Origin: MnTg04 sp964568075
GTDB lineage: Bacteria > Pseudomonadota > Gammaproteobacteria > Steroidobacterales > MnTg04
Reading direction: 5' to 3'
Assembly: GCA_964568075.1 (NCBI GenBank)
Contig: CAZMOM010000003.1
Coordinates: forward strand, 1 to 64,000
Length of the DNA: 64,000 nt
Made by a program: the position numbers and the translations under genes
The notes under the pieces: generated by a model
The model's database searches: none
What the model saw: the letters and a program-made list of their open reading frames with translations, nothing else
What the model was told of the DNA's origin: nothing
Shown: piece after piece, positions 25,381 through 34,066 of the stretch
Numbering within the stretch: the first letter of the stretch is position 1
Layout of the letters: each line of letters starts with the position of its first letter

Positions 25381-26324
25381 TTGTGGGTGGAAAGCGTCTG
25401 AGATTGTCCGTTATTTTTTTGGCGTCTGTTGTGGTGAGCTGTACCCCGTCGTTAATGAAGGACGTCCTGCCGGGCGTCTATCGCGGATACTCTGAGCCGG
25501 CGCTCCCAGAAACATCTCTCGCTAAGGTTGAGTTGGGTTCGGCCGAGTGGGCTGAGGTCTTCGGTCCCGAGCTTGAACAAAAAGTTGCCATCGGGGTCCG
25601 GGACGGAAACCGAACAGAGTATGGGGCAATCACATTGCTTCCGGGCCGTTACCGGATTACGTGGGGAAGGGACTTTTGGATGAGCTTCCTGGTAAATACG
25701 AGCATGCATGCAGAACATGAGTACAGTGCGCAGCTGACTCTCGAGGGAGGTCGTATATACAGGCTGCATATGAAACGGACGCACGGGATGGGTTACTCAG
25801 TTTACCCATGGATCGAAGACGCAGTGACTGGCGAGGTTCTCTATACTTATACTGTCGGCGACAACCCCTATTCGGTCATAAAGTCGGTCAGGACGCAGGT
25901 GGATTCGTATAATGGCATCACCGACCCCAAAGCAATACGGGGCGCGGTCGAGGGTTACTTGGTCGAGCTCACCAACACCGGTTCGGGCATCCTCGACACC
26001 GTGCTTATCTCTGAACCCATCCCCGCGTATATGGCGCTGCGGGTTGTCGACTATGACGGTGCCAATCCGGGACCGATCGCATTCGTCGATGGCTCACCGG
26101 CAAGCGGCCTCAGCTACACGTTCACGAGCCTGGGAAGCAGCGCGGATGATGTCTGGTTCTCCAACGACGACGGCGGCACCTGGACTTACACTCCGCTGGA
26201 TTCCGGCGATGGCACCGACCCGGCGGTTACCGACATCCGCATCAACCCCAAGGGGTTTTTTTGGGGGTCCACCGACAACGGCGATCCGAGTTTCCAGCTG
26301 CTGTTCAAGGCCGTCATTCAATAG
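25377..26324 (+). CDS. Lipoprotein fused to a DUF11-type surface domain
   Basis: 315 aa from GTG 25377, with GGAGG 6 nt upstream; the frame stays open further up without a site. Lipobox VVSC gives a lipidated cysteine. The first mature part (GYSEPALPETSLAKVELG, TLLPGRYRITWGRDFW, YSAQLTLEGGRIYRLHMKR) resembles small envelope lipoproteins with a PEGA-like fold. From about the VIKSVRTQVDSYNGITDPKA stretch it switches to a DUF11-type domain (VELTNTGSGILDTVLISEPI, SGLSYTFTSLGSS, DIRINPKG). That domain is normally a repeated module of long surface proteins. The junction suggests a gene fusion. Both halves are predicted to be exported. Confidence 0.78.
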   Translation: MIVGGKRLRLSVIFLASVVVSCTPSLMKDVLPGVYRGYSEPALPETSLAKVELGSAEWAEVFGPELEQKVAIGVRDGNRTEYGAITLLPGRYRITWGRDFWMSFLVNTSMHAEHEYSAQLTLEGGRIYRLHMKRTHGMGYSVYPWIEDAVTGEVLYTYTVGDNPYSVIKSVRTQVDSYNGITDPKAIRGAVEGYLVELTNTGSGILDTVLISEPIPAYMALRVVDYDGANPGPIAFVDGSPASGLSYTFTSLGSSADDVWFSNDDGGTWTYTPLDSGDGTDPAVTDIRINPKGFFWGSTDNGDPSFQLLFKAVIQ

Positions 26325-26370
26325 GGTGTCATCAGCAATAGGCGAATCAAACTCTGCCGAGGGCGAATCC

Positions 26371-27348
26371 ATGAAAAAGGCCAGTGATATCAGAAAAGTG
26401 ATGACTGTGTTGGCTATCGCCTCGTTATTCGGGATTAGCGCCTGTATACCGATTTCCGTTACTAAATCCGTGGGGGCGAAGCCAGAGTCTGTCAAAGTCG
26501 GCAAGACCACGGTAAGCGACGTCAAATTAGAATCTGGGCCTCCCGACTACACGACTCCCGACCAACGGTTCTTCATGTACTCATATTACCGCGTGGGCGG
26601 CGTGTTCTTCGCGCTCGCCGGCCCCTACGGCGGAAATAGAGATGATTTGATTTGGACGACACCACAAGTTCATTTTCGGTTATTAATTGAATTTGATGAT
26701 TCTGGAGTCGTTGTGAACAAGCTTTTACACGGGTGCAAAAAACAACAAACGGATGAAATTTGTGATCAACCCGCGTCCAAATCTATTTGGGCGTTGATCG
26801 GAAAATTGAACGGTGATGAAATTGCCGCCAACTATGAGGAGAGGATGGCGGCGATTTACCCTTCCCCTGAATTGGTGCCGATTAATGCGGCCGTTTTTCG
26901 TGGCGATACAAAGAAACTGCGGTCTCTGATCGAACAGGGTGCTGACCCTAATGTTTCAGATCGGCACGGCACTACTGCATTGCACATTGCTAGCATCTAC
27001 GGGAATCAACCTGCAGCTAAAATTCTTTTGCCGATGATTCACGATCTAAATACCGGAAATCGGTGGGGGTATACTGCCCTGCACTATGCCGCAGAGCACG
27101 GCCATACAGAGATATTGCAATTGCTAATCAGTAATGGCGCTGACGTAAAAAAACCGAACGCATTCGGCCAGACTCCTCTCCACGCAGCAGCACAATTTCC
27201 GAATACGGCACCCACAAAGTTGTTGCTTGCAGCCGGCGCTGATCCACACATGCGCGATGCCGATGGCCGGCTGCCTATTGACATAGCAAAGCAGAGACAA
27301 AACGAACAAGTATCTCGGTTCTTGAATGCGCTGAAGCAGCAAAACTGA
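26371..27348 (+). CDS. Lipoprotein with C-terminal ankyrin repeats
   Basis: 325 aa from ATG 26371; the frame is open far upstream but overlaps the previous gene. The signal ends in a lipobox ISAC. Residues about 20-150 form an uncharacterised domain (SVKVGKTTVSDVKLESGPPD, related in look to SmpA/OmlA-like TTV motifs). Four ankyrin repeats follow (NAAVFRGDTKKLRSLIEQGA; TTALHIASIYG; YTALHYAAEHGHTEILQLLI; TPLHAAAQFPN). Likely a periplasm-facing protein-binding lipoprotein. Last gene of the envelope run; same repeat class as 2409 and 22719. Confidence 0.85.
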   Translation: MKKASDIRKVMTVLAIASLFGISACIPISVTKSVGAKPESVKVGKTTVSDVKLESGPPDYTTPDQRFFMYSYYRVGGVFFALAGPYGGNRDDLIWTTPQVHFRLLIEFDDSGVVVNKLLHGCKKQQTDEICDQPASKSIWALIGKLNGDEIAANYEERMAAIYPSPELVPINAAVFRGDTKKLRSLIEQGADPNVSDRHGTTALHIASIYGNQPAAKILLPMIHDLNTGNRWGYTALHYAAEHGHTEILQLLISNGADVKKPNAFGQTPLHAAAQFPNTAPTKLLLAAGADPHMRDADGRLPIDIAKQRQNEQVSRFLNALKQQN

Positions 27349-27423
27349 GAATAGAAAAAACATGCTAACCCACCCCCCCTGTATACCGCTTTTGTTTGTT
27401 AATCTTGCAACCGGACGTCGCGT

Positions 27424-27452
27424 ATATTGGCATATCGGGAACGCGGTATAAT
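27424..27452 (+). promoter_or_regulatory. Promoter for the lipoprotein at 27489
   Basis: A perfect TATAAT at 27447-27452; TTGGCA lies upstream but at only about 14 nt spacing, so the -35 is uncertain. Confidence 0.5.
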
Positions 27453-27488
27453 TAATATTTAGTCTAAACAGTGTGGGCGTACTACCCT

Positions 27489-28196
27489 ATGGCGGTGAGA
27501 TTCTCGGCATTGATTGTTGTAGCCCTCGCAGTTTCGGCGTGCGTTCCCGTACCCAGAACCTATCTAAAACCCTCCGCGCCGGGGGGGCAAGCCACCAATA
27601 CCGCTTGCTATGGCACGATCGGTCCGAAGAGCCGGTTGGTGCTAGCCGGTCCCGGTGGCATCATGATCGGGGTCGAGAGCTACTCCCTGGAAGAACTCAG
27701 CTCCGTCGAGCGTACGCTTCGGCAGCCATACACGATGGGGTATGAGACGGTCGGAACAGGCTTCGTTGTCATCGTGAGTGTTCCTGTCGGGCGAACCGTT
27801 CGATTTGCGTCACGATCTTTTTTTCTGACGGATCAGGTGACACACACCGTTCATGATTACCAGTGGGCGAGCGTACTGGATTTTGTAGATGCAAGAGTTC
27901 TTCTTTCCGGCCTGGCTGCTCCCATGCAATCGGGCGACGGTCCGCGCAAGGTGCGTCGGGTAGACTTGACCACGACCATCACTGGCGTGCCGCAGCCAGA
28001 TTGGATCATAAAACCGCGTTGGTTCGGCAGAGTGCTGGATCACCCTTATTACGTCATTGTGCCGTTTGAGGGGGTCACGTGCACCGATTGCAGATTGCGC
28101 TTGCCACCGCTTGTCGTTGATTCGACAACGTACGAGTTTCCTGAGGTAAGTTTCAAACTGGACAAGAAATGGATTCTGTCGCCGCTGAACTGCTAA
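27489..28196 (+). CDS. Hypothetical lipoprotein
   Basis: 235 aa from ATG 27489 (GTG 27471 also possible). Signal MAVRFSALIVVALAVSAC is a classic lipoprotein leader. The mature protein has scattered beta segments (SRLVLAGPGGIMIGVESYSL, TGFVVIVSVPVGRTVRFASR) and a C-terminus rich in Pro and Val (CRLRLPPLVVDSTTYEFPEV). No domain recognised. It has its own promoter, so it is probably separate from the envelope run ahead of it. Confidence 0.78.
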   Translation: MAVRFSALIVVALAVSACVPVPRTYLKPSAPGGQATNTACYGTIGPKSRLVLAGPGGIMIGVESYSLEELSSVERTLRQPYTMGYETVGTGFVVIVSVPVGRTVRFASRSFFLTDQVTHTVHDYQWASVLDFVDARVLLSGLAAPMQSGDGPRKVRRVDLTTTITGVPQPDWIIKPRWFGRVLDHPYYVIVPFEGVTCTDCRLRLPPLVVDSTTYEFPEVSFKLDKKWILSPLNC

Positions 28197-28234
28197 CGTT
28201 CAGACCTAACACGCGCATGCAGCTGATAAAAAAA

Positions 28235-28420
28235 ATGGTGCCGGTCATTTAGTTATTAAGTTATTGTTTCTACCAACCTGATAACTGAGGATCAACAACA
28301 AGGACAGCCACAGACTTTCACCAGACTTTCTGACTGACAAGCCCGATTAGTTCGCTATCGGCGGAAGTTGTGGATGTCCTGGTTGGTGTTCTGGTTGGTG
28401 TTATTCTGGTTGGTGCTATT
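28235..28420. repeat. Family C half copy, family B (B2) copy and a GGTTGGTGTT run
   Basis: 28235-28290: C left half 'ggtgccggtcatttagttat'. 28296-28384: full B2 copy, nearly the same as at 18.5 kb including the duplicated 'ccagactttc'. 28380-28420: three imperfect 'ctggttggtgtt' units run up to the Omp85 gene stop. Confidence 0.85.
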
Positions 28421-30074
28421 AGAAACTGCGCTTCGCTTCGAGAAGAATCTGCACATTGTCTATCGACGCATCGCCACCAAGCGGGAACGCGAAATCGAGA
28501 TGCATAATCTTGTCCGTGCTGAACCGGGTCGGTGCGAATCGAAGACCGAAACCGACGTCCGGCAACCAGCCGAAATTTCTCTCGCCGATCGGATTGTCCC
28601 CCCAGGTACGCCCGACGTCGGCAAATATGGCTCCGCCGACGCGAAACAGCCGGAACGGATACCAGTCGGTGAAGTAGCGCTGTTCGATCGTAAACAGCAT
28701 TTTTGAATCCCCGGTCTGGTATCGCAGCGGATAGCCGCGCAGACCACTTTTACCGCCCAGCTGGACGAGATTGTCGAGGTCGAGGTCATGCCCCGCGGTC
28801 CCCTCGAGGGTCATGAAGAACATCCGTCTCTCGGATTGCCTGTGGTAGAAGCGGGCATTGATCGTTGTTTCGCCGTTCGCCGTGTTGCCGCCCTCGCGTC
28901 GACCACTGGTTATTGCCGACAACAACAGCGATGTCTTATTGAGTGAGCCAAAACCGCGGCTTACCGACGCGGCCAAAATCAGCGCATCGCGGTCGGCGCC
29001 GAAGCTGCGATCGGACCAGCCGATCGAGGCCAACAGGCGTGTGCCCAGGAAGATGTCTTCGGTCCGGCCCATCTGGTTGGCATTGGCAGTTGTCTCGTAC
29101 TGGTCTTCAACTATCTCTATTCCCAGGAACGGATATACGAGCTTGCGGTTTTCGGGAATCACATCCGGCAGCAACGGGTCCGGCACACCGGAGAACAAGT
29201 TGTCATCATGGACTACCCCAGCCGTCCAGCGTCGTGCCCAGCCGTTTCGCAATCCCCGGGACCAGCCACCGAATGCCGTTGCGTATTCGCGTTCGTGCTG
29301 GAATTCCGCGGCTTCGTTGCCCAGTCGATACAACGCCGTGCGGCGATCATCGTCAAACAGTCTCCCACCGGCCGTCCAGCGGGCATCGAGTTTGTGAAAT
29401 GGACGCACAAGCGACAGTTGGTTCGAGTGGCCATCCGAGTTGTCAGCGACACGCAGGAACGCCGACCACCAAGTGCTGCCCAGCTTCGTGTCTTCGAAGT
29501 CGAAACGCGTGGATGTCCGGTCAACGTCGTCGATGTACTTGAGCCGAACGAGCTGCCCGCGGCCGAAGAAGTTGGTTTCCTCGATGCCGAGACTGGTGCG
29601 ATTGGTGCCGCCGCTGCGCGATATCGAGACATCCGGGGTCAGTGACCAAACATCCTGGGTCGTCACCTTCACATCGACCACGCCATTCTCGTAACGAACC
29701 GGTTTCAATTCCGCTTCGATCAGGTAACGGTTGCTGCGCAGGATACGCTCGGATTCCTCGAGCAGCCGGCCCGAAAACCTGTCGCCGGAGTCAAATAACA
29801 GCTGCTTGTTGATGACCTTGTCCTGGGTGACGATATGCAGCCGGTTTGCCCAGCGATACAGCCACTTGTCTTCCTCGGGATCCGACAGGTCGAAGATATT
29901 GTGCTTATCGAGAGTGATCTCGCCGATGACGGCGTTGGCCCTCTCGAGCACGGCGTTCTCGGGAATTGTATCGTCGACCGCGCCTTCTTGTGCATTGGCG
30001 ATGCCGGCCACGATCAACGACAGCGCCAGACAGCGTTGCCATGTTCGAGCCGGGTTCAATGCAGATATCGCCAT
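28419..30074 (-). CDS. Omp85/BamA-like outer membrane beta-barrel protein
   Basis: 551 aa from ATG 30074; a longer frame to TTG 30119 exists but the signal peptide (LALSLIVAGIANA) favours this start. A POTRA-like segment (VIGEITLDKHNIFDLSDPEE..., LLEESERILRSNRYLIEAELKP) is followed by a long barrel. Late marks are GGKSGLRGYPLRYQTGDSKM, which contains the VRGY/F-type loop-6 motif of the Omp85 superfamily as LRGY, and AIFADVGRTW. The protein should sit in the outer membrane; with only about one POTRA it is a non-Bam family member, perhaps a secretion or lipid-transfer pore. Single gene. Confidence 0.88.
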   Translation of the reverse strand: MAISALNPARTWQRCLALSLIVAGIANAQEGAVDDTIPENAVLERANAVIGEITLDKHNIFDLSDPEEDKWLYRWANRLHIVTQDKVINKQLLFDSGDRFSGRLLEESERILRSNRYLIEAELKPVRYENGVVDVKVTTQDVWSLTPDVSISRSGGTNRTSLGIEETNFFGRGQLVRLKYIDDVDRTSTRFDFEDTKLGSTWWSAFLRVADNSDGHSNQLSLVRPFHKLDARWTAGGRLFDDDRRTALYRLGNEAAEFQHEREYATAFGGWSRGLRNGWARRWTAGVVHDDNLFSGVPDPLLPDVIPENRKLVYPFLGIEIVEDQYETTANANQMGRTEDIFLGTRLLASIGWSDRSFGADRDALILAASVSRGFGSLNKTSLLLSAITSGRREGGNTANGETTINARFYHRQSERRMFFMTLEGTAGHDLDLDNLVQLGGKSGLRGYPLRYQTGDSKMLFTIEQRYFTDWYPFRLFRVGGAIFADVGRTWGDNPIGERNFGWLPDVGFGLRFAPTRFSTDKIMHLDFAFPLGGDASIDNVQILLEAKRSF

Positions 30075-30180
30075 GGTAGGGACGTCGAGTAACATTGCCG
30101 AAGTGGCCGTTGCAAGCAAATCTACTGCGCAGCGGGCAGTATGTCACTAGGCTTGATTCAGCATAATCGGCCGTTCGCGG

Positions 30181-30408
30181 GTGACGAACGGTGGCGAGAT
30201 GGGCGAGGCACCGATCGAGCAACGGATCGCCAGAGCATTCCAGGTTGCTGAAGCGGCGCTCCGGGGCGACGACTTGCGCTCGATGCCGCGATACCCGAGC
30301 AACAAAGCCGATGCGCTCAGTGTGAGCGAGGAATCGCGACGGCTGGCACTCGAACGCTGCGGAAAACGACGGGGCGAAATCGAACGTTGGCTGCAACAGA
30401 ACCCATAG
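30181..30408 (+). CDS. Possible small helical protein (75 aa)
   Basis: GTG start at 30181, then a charged helical sequence (IEQRIARAFQVAEAALRGDD ... RGEIERWLQ). No homology recognised and no convincing ribosome site. It diverges from the Omp85 gene. The rest of 30409-30752 shows a weak family A fragment near 30.43 kb and nothing else. Confidence 0.35.
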   Translation: MTNGGEMGEAPIEQRIARAFQVAEAALRGDDLRSMPRYPSNKADALSVSEESRRLALERCGKRRGEIERWLQQNP

Positions 30409-30752
30409 CCCTAGGTACAAATTCAAGGGCGTGAATGACCGCTATTGGCGACGGATTTTCCTAGCGCATCCTTCGCCCATCCAGATAACCCTACACCTTT
30501 CGCGCCGAATCGACATACTGAGACCGGTCTGATAAATGGCGGTATAGCCATTGAAGGCACCGCAAGAAAAATGGACGTGGTAGAAATGCAAAGGCCATGA
30601 TCGTGCATTTCGTAAACCCAAAAGAAATGGCGGGTTTGTGACACCGCTCAACGACTTAATTTCTCAAAAGTATCTAATAACCATATGGGTAATCGGGAAT
30701 ACCTCTTTTATCCAGATGGCAGCCATATGGGAGCGATTATTCAGAGGATGCT

Positions 30753-30989
30753 ATGAAATCGTTAATCGGCACAATTCTATTTCTTGCCGCTTGCACGTCC
30801 CCGCATGTCTTTTATCAGCAAAAGCCAGGATTCCACCCCAACATCCCGGAAGTATATGACCACATGACTTGCCTGGAATATTGCGAGATCAGCAATAATT
30901 GCAATAGTTGGACGTACAGAAGGGCTGAGTTTAACGGATTTGGTTGCCGCGTGTATTTTCCAAGAAGAAGCCGAAATCGTAGACTGTAG
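30753..30989 (+). CDS. Small cysteine-rich lipoprotein
   Basis: 78 aa; ATG 30753 follows AGAGG. The lipobox LAAC gives a lipidated Cys14. The mature part has five further cysteines (MTCLEYCEISNNCNSWTYRR..GCRVYF), a spacing reminiscent of PAN/apple domains (C..FC....C.AWTY...GC.L). PAN modules bind protein or carbohydrate. This one is short, so it may be truncated at its C-terminus (RRSRNRRL). Confidence 0.6.
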   Translation: MKSLIGTILFLAACTSPHVFYQQKPGFHPNIPEVYDHMTCLEYCEISNNCNSWTYRRAEFNGFGCRVYFPRRSRNRRL

Positions 30990-31006
30990 CTAGACGAAAT
31001 TAGCAG

Positions 31007-31066
31007 TAACAAGGACACTCACAGACTTTCTGACTAAACAGATCGAATAATCCGCTATCTGCTGGG
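31007..31066. repeat. Family B left half
   Basis: 'aacaaggacactcacag' plus 'actttctgactaaacag' and a core ending 'gctatctgctggg'; no right arm. Confidence 0.7.
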
Positions 31067-31116
31067 TTCTCGGTGACGATTTACTTGCGACATGACCATT
31101 GCCCGCAAGTACCCGA

Positions 31117-32004
31117 TCAACCTGGAGTGCGCCCCTTTCTATCATTGTGTCGCAAGCTGCGTGCGGCAATGGCTTTTAACGCCTCGATCAGCAACCAGAT
31201 AAACACCAACGGCAGAATGATCGTTTGCAGAACAAAAATGGCGATCAGATTGATAATGTTCTCCGTGGCGCGCGACACACTTTCCTTCAATTGTTCCAGC
31301 CGCGCGACGAAGTTTATCGATGCCAGCCAATCATCGATAAATGAGCCAAGGCGATCGATAATCGACTGGTCTGGATCTTTCGGCAGCGACTGAACCAGGT
31401 CCGATGGCGCTTTTGCGTCTTCATTCAGTTCCTCAATTTCGGTCCGGGCCGCTTCAAGGGCCGCCGTTCCTGCCTCCTGTCCGGTCGCCAGAAAGGTATC
31501 GGTGACCAGGTTCGTGCCCATAATCATCAGCGGCACGGCGAATCGGATAAACAACATGACCAAAAGCATCCGCGACACCGTTGCCGCGTGTTTGCTGTTG
31601 GCGAAGCGGGAAGACCAGATGCTCGCAATCGCAATCCCCGCGACAATGACAAGTACCGCGGTCACACCCCACCAGGCCGTCATTTTCAACAGAATGATTT
31701 GCAGGCCAAGCGAACTGGCGGCTACCAGCATGACGACTGAAAAACGCTCAACCAGGTCGTTGATCGGGTCCAGGACCTGGCCGACGGAGAGAATCACACC
31801 AACACCACCAGGCTCAATAGCGACCTCGGTCCCCTGTGCAAGGGAAATGGCGCCGTTCAGTGTACGAGCAACGGCAAATGTTACCAGCGCGCGCTTGAAC
31901 GCACTCTCGGCATAGGTCTGAGAAATATCGTCAACAACGCCACTGAGCGCGGCGAGCGCGGCAATCAGCACCAGCATGGTACGTAATGGTTTTCGTTTGC
32001 TCAT
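31117..32004 (-). CDS. Hypothetical polytopic membrane protein
   Basis: 295 aa from ATG 32004; longer frames upstream cover a repeat arm. Hydrophobic segments at the N-terminus (TMLVLIAALAALSGVV), several in the middle (FSVVMLVAASSLGLQIILL; GVTAVLVIVAGIAIASIW; LLVMLFIRFAVPLMIMG) and one at the C-terminus (IAIFVLQTIILPLVFIWLLI). A helical loop (GTAALEAARTEIEELNEDAK) lies between. No family recognised and no motif for transport or catalysis. Probably co-oriented but not co-transcribed with the YCII-domain gene. Confidence 0.78.
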   Translation of the reverse strand: MSKRKPLRTMLVLIAALAALSGVVDDISQTYAESAFKRALVTFAVARTLNGAISLAQGTEVAIEPGGVGVILSVGQVLDPINDLVERFSVVMLVAASSLGLQIILLKMTAWWGVTAVLVIVAGIAIASIWSSRFANSKHAATVSRMLLVMLFIRFAVPLMIMGTNLVTDTFLATGQEAGTAALEAARTEIEELNEDAKAPSDLVQSLPKDPDQSIIDRLGSFIDDWLASINFVARLEQLKESVSRATENIINLIAIFVLQTIILPLVFIWLLIEALKAIAARSLRHNDRKGRTPG

Positions 32005-32041
32005 GACAGAATCTGAAGAGACTGTGGATGTCCTTGAACGA

Positions 32042-32356
32042 CTACATTTCCATCGCTTCGGCGACTTCAATTGTGCCCGTATCCATGTCCAGGTGCGGGC
32101 ATCCCTTAGCTATTTCGAGGGCAGCATCCATGCTGTCGGCTTTCACGATAGAAAACCCTGACAAGGGATTCGACCCGCCATCGTCCGCTACACCAGCGGA
32201 GCTCACGGTTTTCGACATTCCCAGGGGAGTGCCGGGGTTGACCACGGCATCGCCAAGGCCGCTGATCCAGGCTTTCCATTTCGCCATAAGTTCGGCTCCC
32301 GCCTCGGGGCTTTCAGGCTTTTTCCCACCATGATAGGCAAAAACGTAGTTAGACAT
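32042..32356 (-). CDS. YCII-related domain protein
   Basis: 104 aa, with AGGAGAG just before ATG 32356. The YCII/DGPF pattern is clear: YVFAYHGG, MAKWKAWISGLGDAVVNPGT, SGFSIVKADSMDAALEIAKG, CPHL. Such small dimeric proteins are often linked to ECF sigma factors, but none is seen here. Function unknown; possibly a small-molecule or peroxide-related enzyme. Confidence 0.88.
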   Translation of the reverse strand: MSNYVFAYHGGKKPESPEAGAELMAKWKAWISGLGDAVVNPGTPLGMSKTVSSAGVADDGGSNPLSGFSIVKADSMDAALEIAKGCPHLDMDTGTIEVAEAMEM

Positions 32357-32466
32357 ACCATTCTCTCCTGTTTCTCAATTTCCGTTTATTAGACGTTCGA
32401 GTATCCGTAGTGTCGATGATAACTCGCCTTCCTTCAAAAGTCGTTCAGCAATGGCGAAGCGAGAGT

Positions 32467-32515
32467 AACAAGGACACTCACAGGCTTTCTTGCCGGAGAT
32501 TGTGGATTTCCTTGT
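32467..32515. repeat. Compact family B hairpin
   Basis: 'aacaaggacactcacaggct' against 'attgtggatttccttgtt' with only a short core, similar to the compact copy at 15.44 kb. A single right arm also lies at 32019-32038 ('ctgtggatgtccttga'). Confidence 0.75.
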
Positions 32516-32648
32516 TGTGGTTGCTTTCAAATCACCACAAAAACCACGGTAGTCTATAATATCAACTACCCATCGTACGGACTCGCGGTGTGAGCAACAT
32601 TGCTGGAATTTACAGCTAGTCCATCGAGTCAATACTGGTCAATTAGCG

Positions 32649-33896
32649 ATGAAGCGCCGAAAATTTTTGCTCGATTGCGGCAAAATCCTTTTGTTGCTGT
32701 CGAGCTCGAGGTTGAATGTGGGCGACGCATCCGGCAGGCCATCGAGCGCGTCAGCATTGATTACCTTGTTTATGTGCGGTGACGTCATGACCGGGAGGGG
32801 CATCGATCAAGTGTTGCCCAGACCCTCCGATCCCCGCCTCTACGAGGCATATGTGAAAAATGCCACCAAATATGTAGAGCTTGCGCAATCGGTTAACGGC
32901 CCATTCCCAACGACAGTGGATTTCTCTTATCCGTGGGGTGACGCCCTCGAAGAGCTCGAACGCGTGATGCCCGACGTCAGGATAATCAACCTGGAGACAG
33001 CCATTACGCAAAGCGACGATTACTGGAAAGGCAAAGGCATCAACTACCGTATGCATCCGGCGAATGTCTCGTGCGTCAAGGTTGCCAGGATCGATTGTTG
33101 CGCAATCGCCAATAACCACGTTCTGGATTGGGGATATACCGGCCTTGCAGACACTTTGGCCGCGCTGGAACAAGTAAACGTGAAAGGCGCCGGCGCGGGC
33201 AGAAACATCACTGAGGCGGAAGCACCGGCGGTGATGGAGGTAAACGACAAGGGACGGGTGCTGGTGTTCGCATACGCATCGCCGACCAGCGGCGTGCCGC
33301 GGGATTGGGCAGCGACGAATGTCCGGTCGGGCGTTAATTTTCTTGCGGATTTCTCGCCAAAGACCGTTCGGCGGATCGCGGCACAGGTACAGAAAGTGAA
33401 GCGAGAACGGGACATCGTCGTTGCATCTATCCATTGGGGCGGCAACTGGGGCTACGAAATTCCCGACGAGCAGAGGAACTTCTCCCATCAGTTAATCGAT
33501 GAGGCTGGCGTGGATGTGATCCATGGGCATTCTTCTCACCATCCAAAGGGCATCGAGATTTACGAAGACAGGCCGATTGTGTATGGCTGTGGGGATTTTC
33601 TGAATGACTACGAGGGGATCAGCGGGCACGAAGAGTATCGAGACGACTTGGTGCTGATGTACCTTGTAACCATGCAACCGCGATCAGGCAAGCTTGTGCG
33701 GTTCGAGATGGCTCCCTTCCAGATCAAACGATTCAGACTGAATTTCGTGTCAAGGGAGGATGCCCGGTGGCTAAAGGATACCCTGAACAGGGAATGCGAG
33801 AGGTTCGGAGGCCACGTAGAACTGAGCGAGACCGATCGGCTGACGCTGGACACGGTTGACAGCGCCTCGGTACCAGCACCGACGGGTAGAGAGTAA
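32649..33896 (+). CDS. CapA-like protein (PGA_cap metallophosphatase fold), exported
   Basis: 415 aa. A hydrophobic N-terminal stretch after MKRRKF acts as signal peptide or anchor. Family motifs in order: LFMCGDVMTGR, NLETAIT, ANNHVLDWGYTGLADT, SIHWGGNWGYE, DVIHGHSSHHPKGIEIYEDRPIVYGCGDFLNDY. The conserved D, N, H and H..H ligands suggest a metallophosphatase-like centre. CapA/PgsA proteins act in poly-gamma-glutamate export, but stand-alone homologues are common and no capBC genes are nearby. Single gene. Confidence 0.9.
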   Translation: MKRRKFLLDCGKILLLLSSSRLNVGDASGRPSSASALITLFMCGDVMTGRGIDQVLPRPSDPRLYEAYVKNATKYVELAQSVNGPFPTTVDFSYPWGDALEELERVMPDVRIINLETAITQSDDYWKGKGINYRMHPANVSCVKVARIDCCAIANNHVLDWGYTGLADTLAALEQVNVKGAGAGRNITEAEAPAVMEVNDKGRVLVFAYASPTSGVPRDWAATNVRSGVNFLADFSPKTVRRIAAQVQKVKRERDIVVASIHWGGNWGYEIPDEQRNFSHQLIDEAGVDVIHGHSSHHPKGIEIYEDRPIVYGCGDFLNDYEGISGHEEYRDDLVLMYLVTMQPRSGKLVRFEMAPFQIKRFRLNFVSREDARWLKDTLNRECERFGGHVELSETDRLTLDTVDSASVPAPTGRE

Positions 33897-33902
33897 ACAG
33901 GA

Positions 33903-34010
33903 GTAAACAGGACATCCACAGAAAATAGTGCCGGTCGTTTAGTCATTAAGTTATTATTTCTGCCAGTTCGATATCTGTTTTATACAACCAAATAACTTAG
34001 TGACCGGCAC
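33903..34010. repeat. Family B arm fused to a full family C copy
   Basis: 'aacaggacatccacaga' (B left arm) runs directly into C left arm 'agtgccggtcgtttagtcat'; C right arm 'aataacttagtgaccggcac' ends at 34010. Confidence 0.85.
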
Positions 34011-34066
34011 CGTTCCTCCGTTCTCGCTTGTGTTTGCACTTAAACCCGGCAACGAATCCCACCCAG

